From Flavobacterium chryseum (lineage in GTDB: Bacteria > Bacteroidota > Bacteroidia > Flavobacteriales > Flavobacteriaceae), in NCBI RefSeq assembly GCF_004362015.1, contig NZ_SNWW01000002.1, positions 62,001 through 126,000 on the forward strand: DNA of 64,000 nt, written 5' to 3'. The notes under the pieces are model-generated. The model searched no databases and had not been told where the DNA came from. It saw only the letters and a program-made list of their open reading frames with translations. Positions 37,460 to 46,470 of the stretch are shown one piece after another (positions within the stretch are counted from its first letter, which is position 1; each line of letters opens with the position of its first letter). Both the position numbers and the translations under genes were made by a program.

Positions 37460-38890
37460 ATGACTTTTTTTAATAGTGAAATAACATTCTTTATTCATAT
37501 TTATCTATTTCTTATACTTGGTTATGCGATATTGATTATGTCTTCTTATCTTGTATTAGCCTACCTTTCTACAAAAGAGCTAAGGGAATATCTTAAAAAA
37601 AATAGCTTTGTAGATTATAATGTACTTCTCACCAGTGAATTTGCACCAAAGCTATCTTTAATTGCTCCTGCTTATAATGAAGGTTTTACTATCGAAGAAA
37701 ATATAAAATCGTTACTTTCTTTAAATTACAATAATTATGATGTAATTGTGGTAAATGATGGAAGTAAAGATAACTCGATGGAGATCCTTATTAAGACCTA
37801 TGACCTATTTTTAACGGACATTAACATTCATCCAAAGATTAAAACAAAAAAGATAAAAGGCGTTTATACCTCTAAAAATGCTGCTTTTAAAAAACTAATT
37901 GTTGTTGACAAAGAAAATGGCGGTAAGGCCGATGCTCTTAATGTGGGCCTAAACTTCGCACAGCATCCTTATGTCGTATGCATTGATGTTGATTGCATCT
38001 TGGATAAAGATTCTTTGCTTAAGCTGGCAAAACCATTTCTGGAATCTCATGGAAAGCGCATTATTGCTACTGGTGGCGTGGTAAGGATAGCAAATCAGTG
38101 CGTCATTAAAAATGGCAGATTGGTTGAAATTAACATTCCGGATTTACTGCTGCCAAGAATACAGGTTTTAGAATACCTTAGAGCTTTTCTACTGGGAAGA
38201 ATGGCTTGGGGAAGACTCGACGGATTATTGTTAATAAGCGGTGCCTTTGGTGCTTTTGATAAAGAAATTGCAATATTAGCAGGTGGCTACAGCACAAAAA
38301 CAGTCGGTGAGGACATGGAGTTGGTAGTAAGAATGCGCCGATATATGTTAGAAAACAAAATACCATATTCCATTAGTTATATACCGGACCCGCTTTGCTG
38401 GACCGAAGCACCTGAAGATTTTAAAATATTCAAAAAGCAGCGCAGTCGCTGGATGAGAGGAACTATTGAAACCCTTAGCCTTCACAAGAAAATGTTTCTT
38501 AATCCTAAATATAAAATACTGGGGATGCTTAGTGTACCTTATTGGACACTCTTTGAATTTCTGGCTCCTGCAATAGAATTTATTGGTATTGTAATTACAA
38601 TTCTATTTTTTGTATGTGGACTGATTCACTGGCATTTTTTCTTTTTACTCTTAATATTTGTTTACTTTTTTGCTGTGTTGTTTTCAGTTATTGCACTGTA
38701 TAGTGAAGAGCGAACTTATCATAAATATCCTAAACAAGCTGATTTTTTTAAGCTGTTGCTGGCTGCTTTCATAGAGCCAGTATATTTTCATCCATTGGCC
38801 GTTTATGCTGCAATTATTGGTTACAAAGAAAAAATTATGGGAACCAAAGGCTGGGGTGAAATGACAAGAAAAGGCTTTACAAAGAAATAA
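37460..38890 (+). CDS. Processive family 2 glycosyltransferase (polysaccharide synthase)
   Basis: A 476-residue inner-membrane synthase. An N-terminal helix (about 10-35), then a GT-A domain with APAYNEG (69-75), VVNDGS (Asp100), DVD (176-178), GED (283-285) as catalytic base region and QRSRW (327-331), the processive-synthase motif, then about three membrane helices (about 362-415). This is the domain plan of hyaluronan, PgaC and related beta-glycan synthases; which sugar is polymerised cannot be read. It is the last gene of the phosphorelay/YaiO/HEAT unit and supplies its enzymatic core. Confidence 0.92.
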   Translation: MTFFNSEITFFIHIYLFLILGYAILIMSSYLVLAYLSTKELREYLKKNSFVDYNVLLTSEFAPKLSLIAPAYNEGFTIEENIKSLLSLNYNNYDVIVVNDGSKDNSMEILIKTYDLFLTDINIHPKIKTKKIKGVYTSKNAAFKKLIVVDKENGGKADALNVGLNFAQHPYVVCIDVDCILDKDSLLKLAKPFLESHGKRIIATGGVVRIANQCVIKNGRLVEINIPDLLLPRIQVLEYLRAFLLGRMAWGRLDGLLLISGAFGAFDKEIAILAGGYSTKTVGEDMELVVRMRRYMLENKIPYSISYIPDPLCWTEAPEDFKIFKKQRSRWMRGTIETLSLHKKMFLNPKYKILGMLSVPYWTLFEFLAPAIEFIGIVITILFFVCGLIHWHFFFLLLIFVYFFAVLFSVIALYSEERTYHKYPKQADFFKLLLAAFIEPVYFHPLAVYAAIIGYKEKIMGTKGWGEMTRKGFTKK

Positions 38891-39481
38891 TAGTATTGAC
38901 AGAATTAACAAAAAAGATAAAAACTATACTGTTATTAGAAAAAAAACTATCCTTTGAATTTTGTGGCCAGATCTTGGCTCATGGTGTTTTCGAAAACCAG
39001 AAACTTAGCAAAGCACGCTATAAGATTAATTAAGCTCTAAACTTTATAACCTTTTTTTATAGTTGTCTATTTTTTAAAGGTTCGATTTATTTTCCAGGTA
39101 CAAAAACAAACTTATAAATCAATTTTTTAAGGATTTTATTTAAAACAATTCGTCAAGTAGTTAGGAACTTTAATTCTTTTAAAAACAATATTAAAACAAG
39201 AAAGATGAGCATTACTGCCCATCTTTAATTTATATTTTGCTAATATTTATTCTATTTCTTAGAAATTCTCACTAAGTCTGAAACTCACCTTAGAACCTTA
39301 AATCCCCGTTCGAGATTAGTTCTGGTTAAGTATGATATGTACGATGAATGCCAGATAAATTTAAATCGAAAAAAATCTGGTATTAAAAAGCGATTAAGTA
39401 AAAATTATTTGACTTAATCGCTTTATGAAAAAGATTCAGACTATATTTTTTGGTGCCATCTCGAAATAAGTCCTATTGTAA
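38891..39481. other. Intergenic region with two hairpins and a short frame fragment
   Basis: A plus-strand fragment ending at 39033 reads LSFEFCGQILAHGVFENQKL; it has no start and no recognised family. A hairpin (39201-39211 with 39216-39226) may end the GT2 unit; a stronger one at 39387-39424 ends the fasciclin gene. Confidence 0.45.
39382..39424 (-). terminator. Intrinsic terminator of the fasciclin gene
   Basis: A perfect 13-bp stem, 39387-39399 with 39412-39424 (AAAGCGATTAAGT), 12-base loop; on the minus strand the hairpin ends in TTTTTAAT. Confidence 0.75.
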
Positions 39482-40462
39482 TTAAAACTTAGGCAATAAA
39501 ACTTTGTCTATTACATGAATTATTCCATTTGAACATTGCACATCTGTCGCAACTATATTACTTGTTCTACTGCTGGCATCTGTAATTTTTGCTCCGCCAG
39601 TTAAGCCAATTGTAAAGTTTTGTCCAGCAAAAGTACTTACAACCTGCCCGTTTGTTAAAGCTGAGGATTGAACATTTGCTCCGGCAACAACATGATATTT
39701 TAAAGTTGTTTCAAGAACATTCGCCGGAATTGCAGGAAGTCCTGAAAATCCGGTTTCAGTTAAAAAACTGGTAAAAGCTGCATTTGTAGGAGCGAAAACA
39801 GTAAAAGGTGAGCTGGCCGTTCCTGATAATATTCCGGCAAAACCCGATGCAGGATTGTACGTCAAAGCTGCTACCAGAGTTGTAAAATTCTTATTGGCAA
39901 TAGCATGATTCACAATAGTAGGAAGTCCAATAACCCCGTCAACTACATGAATGACTCCATTTGAAGCTTCAATGTCTGCTGTTGTTACTGTACCGCCTCC
40001 ATTTGTTTTCCCTCCATTGATGTCAACACCTGCACCTTTTTCGATATACATACTGATCGTATTTGAGGTTGATGCACCTCCCTTTGCTAAAGTTTTTACA
40101 TAACCAGTTGTAATTTCAGTTGATTTGACTTTTGTGCTTAAAACATGATTAAGTAATATTTCCTTTAAAGCTGCTACAGGTACTGCCTCTAGATTGGCAT
40201 AACCATTAGCAGATAAAAAAGCACTAAAAGCAGTATTGGTGGGTGCAAAAACGGTATAAGAACCCGAGGAGTTCAATGTGGTGGTGAGACCTGCTTTATC
40301 CAAAGCAGCAACCAAAGAGCTAAGATTTGGATTTGATTTAGCAATAGATACGATGGTTTGAGGTGGTTGTGATGAGTTATCATCATCATCATTGTTACAT
40401 GAAATACTGACTAAAGCAATTAAGGCTAAAAAAGCGATTAATTTAAATTTGATTGTTTTCAT
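39482..40462 (-). CDS. Double-fasciclin (FAS1) domain lipoprotein
   Basis: A 326-residue lipoprotein with lipobox LVSISC and an acidic run after the Cys (NNDDDDN), which fits the flavobacterial lipoprotein surface-export signal. Two FAS1 domains follow (about 38-180 and 184-326), each with the TVFAPTNxAF and (I/V)HVxDxV motifs. FAS1 proteins mediate adhesion to surfaces or matrix. The gene stands alone, with its own terminator, and faces away from an AraC gene across a shared control region. Confidence 0.93.
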   Translation of the reverse strand: MKTIKFKLIAFLALIALVSISCNNDDDDNSSQPPQTIVSIAKSNPNLSSLVAALDKAGLTTTLNSSGSYTVFAPTNTAFSAFLSANGYANLEAVPVAALKEILLNHVLSTKVKSTEITTGYVKTLAKGGASTSNTISMYIEKGAGVDINGGKTNGGGTVTTADIEASNGVIHVVDGVIGLPTIVNHAIANKNFTTLVAALTYNPASGFAGILSGTASSPFTVFAPTNAAFTSFLTETGFSGLPAIPANVLETTLKYHVVAGANVQSSALTNGQVVSTFAGQNFTIGLTGGAKITDASSRTSNIVATDVQCSNGIIHVIDKVLLPKF

Positions 40463-40602
40463 AGGATATTTTTTATTATTTACTAGCTAAGTTAATTAAT
40501 TTTTGTTTAACAAAATAGCAAAAAGATTAAACAAATTTAAATTTTAACATTTTTTTAATTTCATAATCAACTAACAAATAACCACTTAAGGATCTGGATT
40601 AT

Positions 40603-40640
40603 TTAAAACTGCTACAGAAACGGGTATCACTACACAAAAA
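40603..40640. promoter_or_regulatory. Motif shared with the SDR promoter
   Basis: TTTAAAACTGCTACAGAAAC and the following GGGTATCACTACACAAAAA match 25168-25205 with few changes. It lies between the divergent fasciclin and AraC genes. A common activator is possible. Confidence 0.5.
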
Positions 40641-40711
40641 CAAAATCAAGCGGAGACATAATGGTATTAGAGCTGTTAGTCCCTCTTTTTTATTTCGTTT
40701 AAGAATGAAGT

Positions 40712-40744
40712 TTGAAATATTGAACATTTTAATCTCTATTTTTG
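40712..40744 (+). promoter_or_regulatory. Promoter of the AraC gene at 40773
   Basis: TTG (40712-40714), 22-base spacer, TATTTTTG (40737-40744), a full flavobacterial -33/-7 pair. The predicted start point is about 22 bases before the TTG start codon. Confidence 0.6.
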
Positions 40745-40772
40745 CAATTAGTATAATGATGCTATTGTAATC

Positions 40773-41633
40773 TTGAAAAATCAAAACCAAACTATTACAC
40801 AATTTGAGCTTTCGCCTCTTGCCAAGGCAGGGATTATTATTGTTAATATGGAAGATCGAGAAGTTGAAGAGCACGATATTTCGAAACCACATCGCGATAA
40901 TCATTGTCAATTGATGTTCGCTTCAAACGGAACATTCAAATTAAATATTGATTTTGAAAATGTCGAATTTTCCGGACCTGCCCTACTTTGTGTATTTCCT
41001 GAACAAGTACATCATATTATAGATGTAAAAGATCCTAAAGGATGGATGATTAGTTTTGATCCGTCGCTGTTTAGTAAAGAAATAGTACAGCTTTTAGAAA
41101 GCAAAATCGAAAATCCATTTTTACTTCAACAAGAATCTAATTTTTGCCAGCAGCTTGTTATTCTAATGAATTTAATAGAGAAAGTGCAGTTAGAAAATAC
41201 CAATAACTACATTCAAAAAAGTATTCATTCCTTATTAAATGGTCTTTTGAGCCTGATTGCCGGAGAACTCTTTTCTAATGCATCTGTTGATAAAGAGAAA
41301 GAAAACCGAAGTATTATAATTAAGGAAACTTTCATAAAACTAACAAAAGAGCATTTTAAAACCTGGAAACAACCTTCTCAATACGCTTCGGCACTTTCTA
41401 TTTCGGTGGCGCATTTAAATGATACCGTAAAATCATTAACCGGAAGCTCTGTATCTATTCATATTCAGGAAGCATCGATTATGGAAGCCAAAAGATTGCT
41501 TTATTTTACAGATAAAAACGTCAGGGAAATAGCTTATGAAGTTGGTTATGACGAACCGGTTTATTTTGGAAAACTTTTTAAAAAAGTAACAAACCTTACT
41601 CCTCTTGAATTTCGGAAAAAATTCCGTGATTAG
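40773..41633 (+). CDS. AraC-family transcriptional regulator
   Basis: A 286-residue regulator with a cupin-like N-terminal domain (about 25-110, KPHRDNHCQLMFASNG and PEQVHHII) and a C-terminal HTH pair (about 185-286, VREIAYEVGYDEPVYFGKLF). The chosen start is a TTG; no in-frame ATG is available before residue 26, and the promoter at 40712-40744 fits this start. The IMPase-like and NAD-binding genes follow on the same strand after 79 bases and are the likely targets, along with the divergent fasciclin gene. Confidence 0.85.
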   Translation: MKNQNQTITQFELSPLAKAGIIIVNMEDREVEEHDISKPHRDNHCQLMFASNGTFKLNIDFENVEFSGPALLCVFPEQVHHIIDVKDPKGWMISFDPSLFSKEIVQLLESKIENPFLLQQESNFCQQLVILMNLIEKVQLENTNNYIQKSIHSLLNGLLSLIAGELFSNASVDKEKENRSIIIKETFIKLTKEHFKTWKQPSQYASALSISVAHLNDTVKSLTGSSVSIHIQEASIMEAKRLLYFTDKNVREIAYEVGYDEPVYFGKLFKKVTNLTPLEFRKKFRD

Positions 41634-41712
41634 GACTATCATTCCCTTTATTGAAACTACATTAAAAACCATACTACAACTAGCTTTGCATTGTAATTAA
41701 TACTATAATAAA

Positions 41713-42519
41713 ATGCAAAACGAAATCAATATTCCCATCATACTCGATGCAGTACGAAAAGTAGGCGATGTCTTTTTAAAGGGCTATAAGCAAAATGAAA
41801 TTCCGCAAAGTATGGACGAGCTTTTAAAACAATTAGAAGATATCGATATCTTGTGCCTGACTTCATTAAAGGAAGATTTATCTCTGGAATTCCCAAATAT
41901 TCCCTGGCATATTGGCGACGAGTTTGATAGTCATTCACAAAGAAATCCGGCTGAACAGCAAGAATACTGGCTTTGTGATGCCATGGATGGCGCTATTCAG
42001 TACCTTCAGCATATTGCAGGATGGACAATAAATCTCGCGCTTATTCGTGATGGAAAACCTTTCTTTTCTGTAATTTATGATCCTTTGGCCAACGAAATGT
42101 TTTGGGCAAAAGACGGCGAAGGTGCTTTTATGAATGGAAAGTTACTTCAAATAAGCCGTAAAACAGATTTGGCGGTTATGCTTGCCGTTTTTGAATATGG
42201 ACATCAGGACAAATCAAATAATAATTTAAATGAAGAAATTGGCTTTACTGTAACGAAACTACTTCAGAATTTTGGAATTGTTAGAAATTACGGTCCACAC
42301 GGATTGCAGTTGGCTTATGTAGGTGCAGGAAGAATCGATTTGTTTGTTCAGGAAGATCTCGATACTTATAATTGGATTGCCGGATTACTTATTGCCAAAG
42401 AAGCAGGAGCCGAAATCCTGACAACAGCAGGAACTTCATGGAAATGGGGAAGCGAAAGTTTACTGGCCGGATCAAAAAGTATTACAGAAAAATATCTACA
42501 AATTAAATCAACAAACTAA
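41713..42519 (+). CDS. Inositol monophosphatase-family protein
   Basis: A 268-residue member of the IMPase/CysQ superfamily, expected to hydrolyse small phosphomonoesters with Mg2+. The metal-site motifs are recognisable but altered: WHIGDEFD for the GEE/GEED motif, LCDAMDGAIQYLQH for DPLDGTxNF, and NWIAGLLIAKEAGAEI for WDxAAGxxI. The first Asp and the DG pair are kept, while Asp to Asn in the last motif could lower activity. Cytoplasmic. Followed after 1 base by an NAD-binding protein gene. Confidence 0.82.
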   Translation: MQNEINIPIILDAVRKVGDVFLKGYKQNEIPQSMDELLKQLEDIDILCLTSLKEDLSLEFPNIPWHIGDEFDSHSQRNPAEQQEYWLCDAMDGAIQYLQHIAGWTINLALIRDGKPFFSVIYDPLANEMFWAKDGEGAFMNGKLLQISRKTDLAVMLAVFEYGHQDKSNNNLNEEIGFTVTKLLQNFGIVRNYGPHGLQLAYVGAGRIDLFVQEDLDTYNWIAGLLIAKEAGAEILTTAGTSWKWGSESLLAGSKSITEKYLQIKSTN

Positions 42520-42520
42520 C

Positions 42521-43147
42521 ATGAATATAGCAATTATAGGAGCCGGAGCAGGAATAGGATTAGAAGCTGTAAAACAGGCTCTCAAAAAAGGACATACCGT
42601 AACGGCATTATCAACAAATACAGATCATATTCCAAATCATCCCAACCTCATTAAAATAAATGGCAGCGCAACATCTCCAATAGATTTAAAACATGCCATA
42701 AACGGTGCTGATGCTGTACTTATAACGGTTGGAACAAAAAATAAAAAAGCCACTACCCTATTTTCTGATATAGCTAACACACTAACAAAAGTAATAGATG
42801 AGCTAAGTTTTTCTGCGCCAATTTTAGTAATTACAGGTTTTGGTGCAGGAGAGAGTAAAAACTATTTGAGCTTTTTTATGAAAACTGTGATTTCATTATT
42901 CCTGAAAGACCAATACATCAATAAAACCGTAATGGAGGAAATTATAACTAAAAGTAACATGAATTGGGAAATTATAAGACCTGGAATGCTTACAGACGCA
43001 GCTGCAGGCTCCAATTATAAAATAATATCCGAACTTAAAAAAGGAATGAAAGTTGGAAAGATTTCAAGAGCCAATGTAGCCCAGTACTTAATTACAGAAG
43101 CAGAAAACCCAGCAAGATTGTATCAATACGTCACATTGACAAATTAA
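42521..43147 (+). CDS. NAD(P)-binding oxidoreductase (atypical SDR)
   Basis: A 208-residue Rossmann protein: IAIIGAGAGIGLEAVKQAL (glycine-rich loop), GADAVLITVGT, and MNWEIIRPGMLTDAAAGSNY, the pattern of NAD(P)H-binding NmrA/SDR-a proteins (YwnB or flavin-reductase-like). No signal peptide. Coupled to the IMPase-like gene. Function unknown beyond nucleotide binding. Confidence 0.88.
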   Translation: MNIAIIGAGAGIGLEAVKQALKKGHTVTALSTNTDHIPNHPNLIKINGSATSPIDLKHAINGADAVLITVGTKNKKATTLFSDIANTLTKVIDELSFSAPILVITGFGAGESKNYLSFFMKTVISLFLKDQYINKTVMEEIITKSNMNWEIIRPGMLTDAAAGSNYKIISELKKGMKVGKISRANVAQYLITEAENPARLYQYVTLTN

Positions 43148-43189
43148 TGTATAAGAAAAGTAACAACATTTTTAAACCAATCCGCAACA

Positions 43190-43528
43190 AGAGAAGGTTT
43201 TTGATCTGGGAAATGACTGGAACCAAAACAAAATTTCTATGCTGGAGCAAAAAGATGTAATTAAAGATAATTTGCTTAAACAAATCTCAAACTCATTAAA
43301 AATTCCTGTGGAAGCTTTTCATAATTTTGATGAAGAGTAAGCGGTGAATATTATTTCTAATACTTTTGGATAACACGCTTTCAGTAATTCATTTAATTAC
43401 GGAACAATTAATATTCATCCAATTGAAAAATTGATTTCGCTTCACGAAGAAAAAATTGCGTTATACGAGCGTATGTTGAAAAGAAAGATGAAATGCTGGT
43501 AAGGCTTGAAAAATTGATTAATAAATAA
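43190..43528 (+). pseudogene. Broken XRE/HTH_3-type regulator
   Basis: The plus strand reads LGNDWNQNKISMLEQKDVIK, then LLKQISNSLKIPVEAFHNFD and a stop; after frameshifts it resumes with NYGTINIHPIEKLISLHEEK and IALYERM, and ends with LEKLINK. The parts match, from memory, the usual Flavobacterium XRE regulator with a C-terminal coiled coil. The DNA-binding N-terminus is missing. Confidence 0.6.
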
Positions 43529-43550
43529 TTGTTTATGAAGTATATGATTT

Positions 43551-43580
43551 AAAAAAGAGACTTTCGAAGTCTCTTTTTTT
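43551..43580 (+). terminator. Terminator after the XRE remnant
   Basis: A perfect 13-bp stem (AAAAAAGAGACTT 43551-43563 with 43567-43579), loop TCG, ending in a T run. Confidence 0.75.
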
Positions 43581-44071
43581 GTTTTGGAATATTAATAAGT
43601 GCGAAGTCAGGAGACATTCGCACAGCTTTTCAATTGAACACTTCGGAGAGCTGGGTATTTCATCTAATTCAAAAACAGGTATTTATACGTACGACCAATA
43701 CGATTTTCATCTCTACATTTAGAATTAATTTCATGTCAACTTACAACTTTATAAAAAATCGGATAAAATAGATTCAGACGAACCAACATATACTATAGAG
43801 TTAGAACCATACTAAAAAAACAGAATTAACTATTATTAAAAAATAAAGTTTGGTTATAGCTCTAAAAAGGGGACGAATTTAATAGAGTAACAACTCGCAT
43901 AGTTATAAAAATAAATAAAGATTACCAGATGATCCAATAGATTCTTATCAGCAAGCAATTATAACCTAAGGAGTCAACTGACTTTTAGAATAGTACAAAT
44001 AATTAAATGTTATTATTTCTTTTAGCATACTCATATTCTTCTAAAATATTTTTCTTAATAAATATATTGTT

Positions 44072-44677
44072 ATGGACTTATCAAATTGGCAAAAAAAACT
44101 ATTACCATTTTTAGTAATTTCAATTTCTACTCTTGGTATTATTTTCATCATTTTCTACTTTATTCAAATAAACGATATTGAAAAAGCATTAGAGAATGTT
44201 CCCGAATTTCAATCATCATCAATTAATAAAAACCAAACTATCAATCGATGGAATGATCTAAAAGATTTAGAACGTTTTAGCATTTCAAATAGGTATTATA
44301 ATGCTCGACTGATTATAAGAAGTCGATTTCTTATGATTTCTCTTTCATTTTTAACTGGCGTAGTATTGTGTTTCGTGGGATCGATATTTATTTTAGGTAA
44401 AATTTCAGAAGACCCTACGACTATTGAAGGAAGCCAAGAAAAAATTAATTTAAAAATAGTTTCGAGTTCGCCAGGTATTATTCTTTCTTTTCTGGGCATA
44501 ATAATAATAATCACATCTATATTGTCAAAAGTTGAACTTAATGTTTCAGATTCACCCTTATTCATACCTGAAACAACAATTAATATTGATAGAGAAATAC
44601 TCGATACGATGTCATATCAAATTGATACTACAAAAAAGAAAGAAATAGATGATATTATTCTTAAATACAAAAAATAA
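44072..44677 (+). CDS. Three-helix membrane protein of unknown function
   Basis: A 201-residue protein with hydrophobic segments at about 12-31, 87-108 and 133-152 and a charged C-terminal tail (about 155-201). I recognise no family. Between helices 1 and 2 is a polar 55-residue loop. It ends 7 bases before the HExxH protein gene, so the two form a probable two-gene unit in an accessory region. Confidence 0.65.
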   Translation: MDLSNWQKKLLPFLVISISTLGIIFIIFYFIQINDIEKALENVPEFQSSSINKNQTINRWNDLKDLERFSISNRYYNARLIIRSRFLMISLSFLTGVVLCFVGSIFILGKISEDPTTIEGSQEKINLKIVSSSPGIILSFLGIIIIITSILSKVELNVSDSPLFIPETTINIDREILDTMSYQIDTTKKKEIDDIILKYKK

Positions 44678-44684
44678 AATAATT

Positions 44685-46184
44685 ATGAGATTACTACTTT
44701 TTATAATTTCCACTATTTTTATATCCCAAATTGCTAATAGTCAAAATAAATTGGATGTAATAAAATTAAAATGGAAACAAAAAAAATACGATGAGGTTAT
44801 TAGCTTAGGAACCCCGTTCAGAGAGACACTTCAAGGAAAGGCGATCCCTGCATTAGATTACATGATTTTATCTAGCATTTGTGTTACATCAACTCCCCGC
44901 TCAGTACCGTGTACTGAAATCCAAGGCATTTTAAAGGACTATTATATTGGTTTGTCTAATAGTGATTATAAGCTAATGGAGAGTGGCTTTGAGCAGATTT
45001 GCCAACAAAATAGTGAACCAAATTTTGCTATTTCTGACAAACTTCCTTTAAGACAATATGCTCATCCACAACGTATATCTACAACAACCAGCAAATTTAA
45101 AACTTACTTTCTTATTAGTGAAGGCCTTAAAAAAAATGGTGTCTTTCAAAAAATTAATTACAACGAAGTCAGAAACATTGTTGAAACATTAGCAGTCGAA
45201 AAAGACTCTCTTCAAAGATTAAATGATAAACTGATTGATACTTACATTAAAAGACGAATTGCCAAAAATGATGCCAGTAAGATCAAAAAAGCTGTATCTA
45301 CATTTGGACCAAATTCGAAGTATTGGACCAGTGAAAACTTTTTGGTTATAACTTCTAAAAACAACAAAATAAACCCTAAAGTAGTTTGTTTAAACATGGA
45401 AAATGTGCTTAGTTTTTTTAGAAATACATACGACCTTTCGATTACAGAAGATTATATCACGATTTATCTTGTTCAAGATTACAAAAATGTGAGAAACAAT
45501 ATTCAAAGATTATATTCCACTAAATTATCTTTTAATCCTTTAGGTTTTTCAAATTTTTATGACAATAGTATGGTAGGATGGTTATATGATGATGCGATGG
45601 TTGGTACATTAAAACATGAACTAATACATCTTTTAATAAGGTCAAGGTTTAATTTTATTCCAGAATGGTTTGAAGAAGGTCTTGCTTCTTTGTATGAAGA
45701 ATCAAGATTTGATGCCTCTGATAATCTTCTTGGCAAAGAAAATTGGAGGGGGATTTTATTAAAGGAAACACCCTTAAATTATAAATTGAGCGATCTTTTT
45801 GCAAACAAAGATGTCAATTTTGATACAAAAGAACTAAAATCATTAAAGGACGAATATAAAAAAGAAATTAAGCAAATGAGCTATAGAGATCAAAACTTGA
45901 GTTGGATATATAAAGATCATTATCAAGAATTAGATGAAGTTTTAAATATATTTCTTTCCAATAGAGTTGCTCTTTATAAAGATGCTTTGTCGCGCTACTT
46001 TCTTCTTTATCTACAAGATAAAGGAAAACTTAAAAAAATGTATCAAGCTCTTATTCAGAGAGATAGATCAGTTATAAACATTGGACATTACCAAACTTTA
46101 GAATTTGTAATTCTAACTGTATGTGAAAAAACAAGTATGAATGACCTTCAAGGTGATTTCTCCAATTGGTTAAATAATTTATAA
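44685..46184 (+). CDS. Secreted putative metallopeptidase (gluzincin-like, HExxH)
   Basis: A 499-residue exported protein with signal peptide ending near residue 19 (ISQIANSQ). The C-terminal half contains LKHELIHLLIRSRFNFIPEW: zinc ligands His311 and His315, Glu312, and downstream FEEGLASLYEES offering the third ligand Glu. This is the Peptidase_MA-like gluzincin pattern. The N-terminal 210 residues are unassigned. The frame could start at 44649, but the ATG at 44685 begins the signal peptide. Paired with the membrane protein gene upstream. Confidence 0.75.
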   Translation: MRLLLFIISTIFISQIANSQNKLDVIKLKWKQKKYDEVISLGTPFRETLQGKAIPALDYMILSSICVTSTPRSVPCTEIQGILKDYYIGLSNSDYKLMESGFEQICQQNSEPNFAISDKLPLRQYAHPQRISTTTSKFKTYFLISEGLKKNGVFQKINYNEVRNIVETLAVEKDSLQRLNDKLIDTYIKRRIAKNDASKIKKAVSTFGPNSKYWTSENFLVITSKNNKINPKVVCLNMENVLSFFRNTYDLSITEDYITIYLVQDYKNVRNNIQRLYSTKLSFNPLGFSNFYDNSMVGWLYDDAMVGTLKHELIHLLIRSRFNFIPEWFEEGLASLYEESRFDASDNLLGKENWRGILLKETPLNYKLSDLFANKDVNFDTKELKSLKDEYKKEIKQMSYRDQNLSWIYKDHYQELDEVLNIFLSNRVALYKDALSRYFLLYLQDKGKLKKMYQALIQRDRSVINIGHYQTLEFVILTVCEKTSMNDLQGDFSNWLNNL

Positions 46185-46245
46185 TTGACAAAATTGTTAG
46201 TTCAATGAAATACAATTTATTAAACAATATCATTAATTAAATAAG

Positions 46246-46255
46246 ACCCGATCGC
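46246..46255. repeat. Left inverted repeat of endonuclease segment
   Basis: ACCCGATCGC here is repeated in reverse complement at 47502-47511. The two flank the endonuclease gene and could be the ends of a small mobile cassette or simply two members of a GC-rich intergenic repeat family. Confidence 0.4.
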
Positions 46256-46337
46256 GCGGATTTGTAATCCTTGATCGCAAAGTATATCTTAACATATTTA
46301 AAAAAAGAAAATCCAGTTTTTATTAATATGGGAACGG

Positions 46338-46358
46338 GCACGGAAAGAATTTCCGTGC
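46338..46358. repeat. GC-rich hairpin before the endonuclease gene
   Basis: GCACGGAAA (46338-46346) and TTTCCGTGC (46350-46358) form a 9-bp stem with a 3-base loop inside a locally GC-rich patch. Confidence 0.5.
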
Positions 46359-46399
46359 TATCGTTGCGCATATCCGAGCGATAGAAATTTTTTGTGTAT

Positions 46400-46415
46400 T
46401 TTCGTTATAACGAAA
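46400..46415. promoter_or_regulatory. 16-bp perfect palindrome upstream of the endonuclease
   Basis: TTTCGTTATAACGAAA, 55 bases before the ATG at 46471; a plausible operator controlling endonuclease expression. Confidence 0.45.
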
Positions 46416-46470
46416 TTATACTTAGAATACTTAAATGATGAACGACGAACCAAATTTTTACAACTAATAA

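Larger units (their letters stand above)
43148..44071. other. Decayed region: regulator remnant and another fragment
   Basis: No intact gene in 924 bases. It holds an XRE-type remnant with its terminator, then a fragment near 43640-43815 reading LGISSNSKTGIYTYDQYDFH and, in another frame, KKSDKIDSDEPTYTIELEPY. This looks like an accessory segment undergoing decay. Confidence 0.55.
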
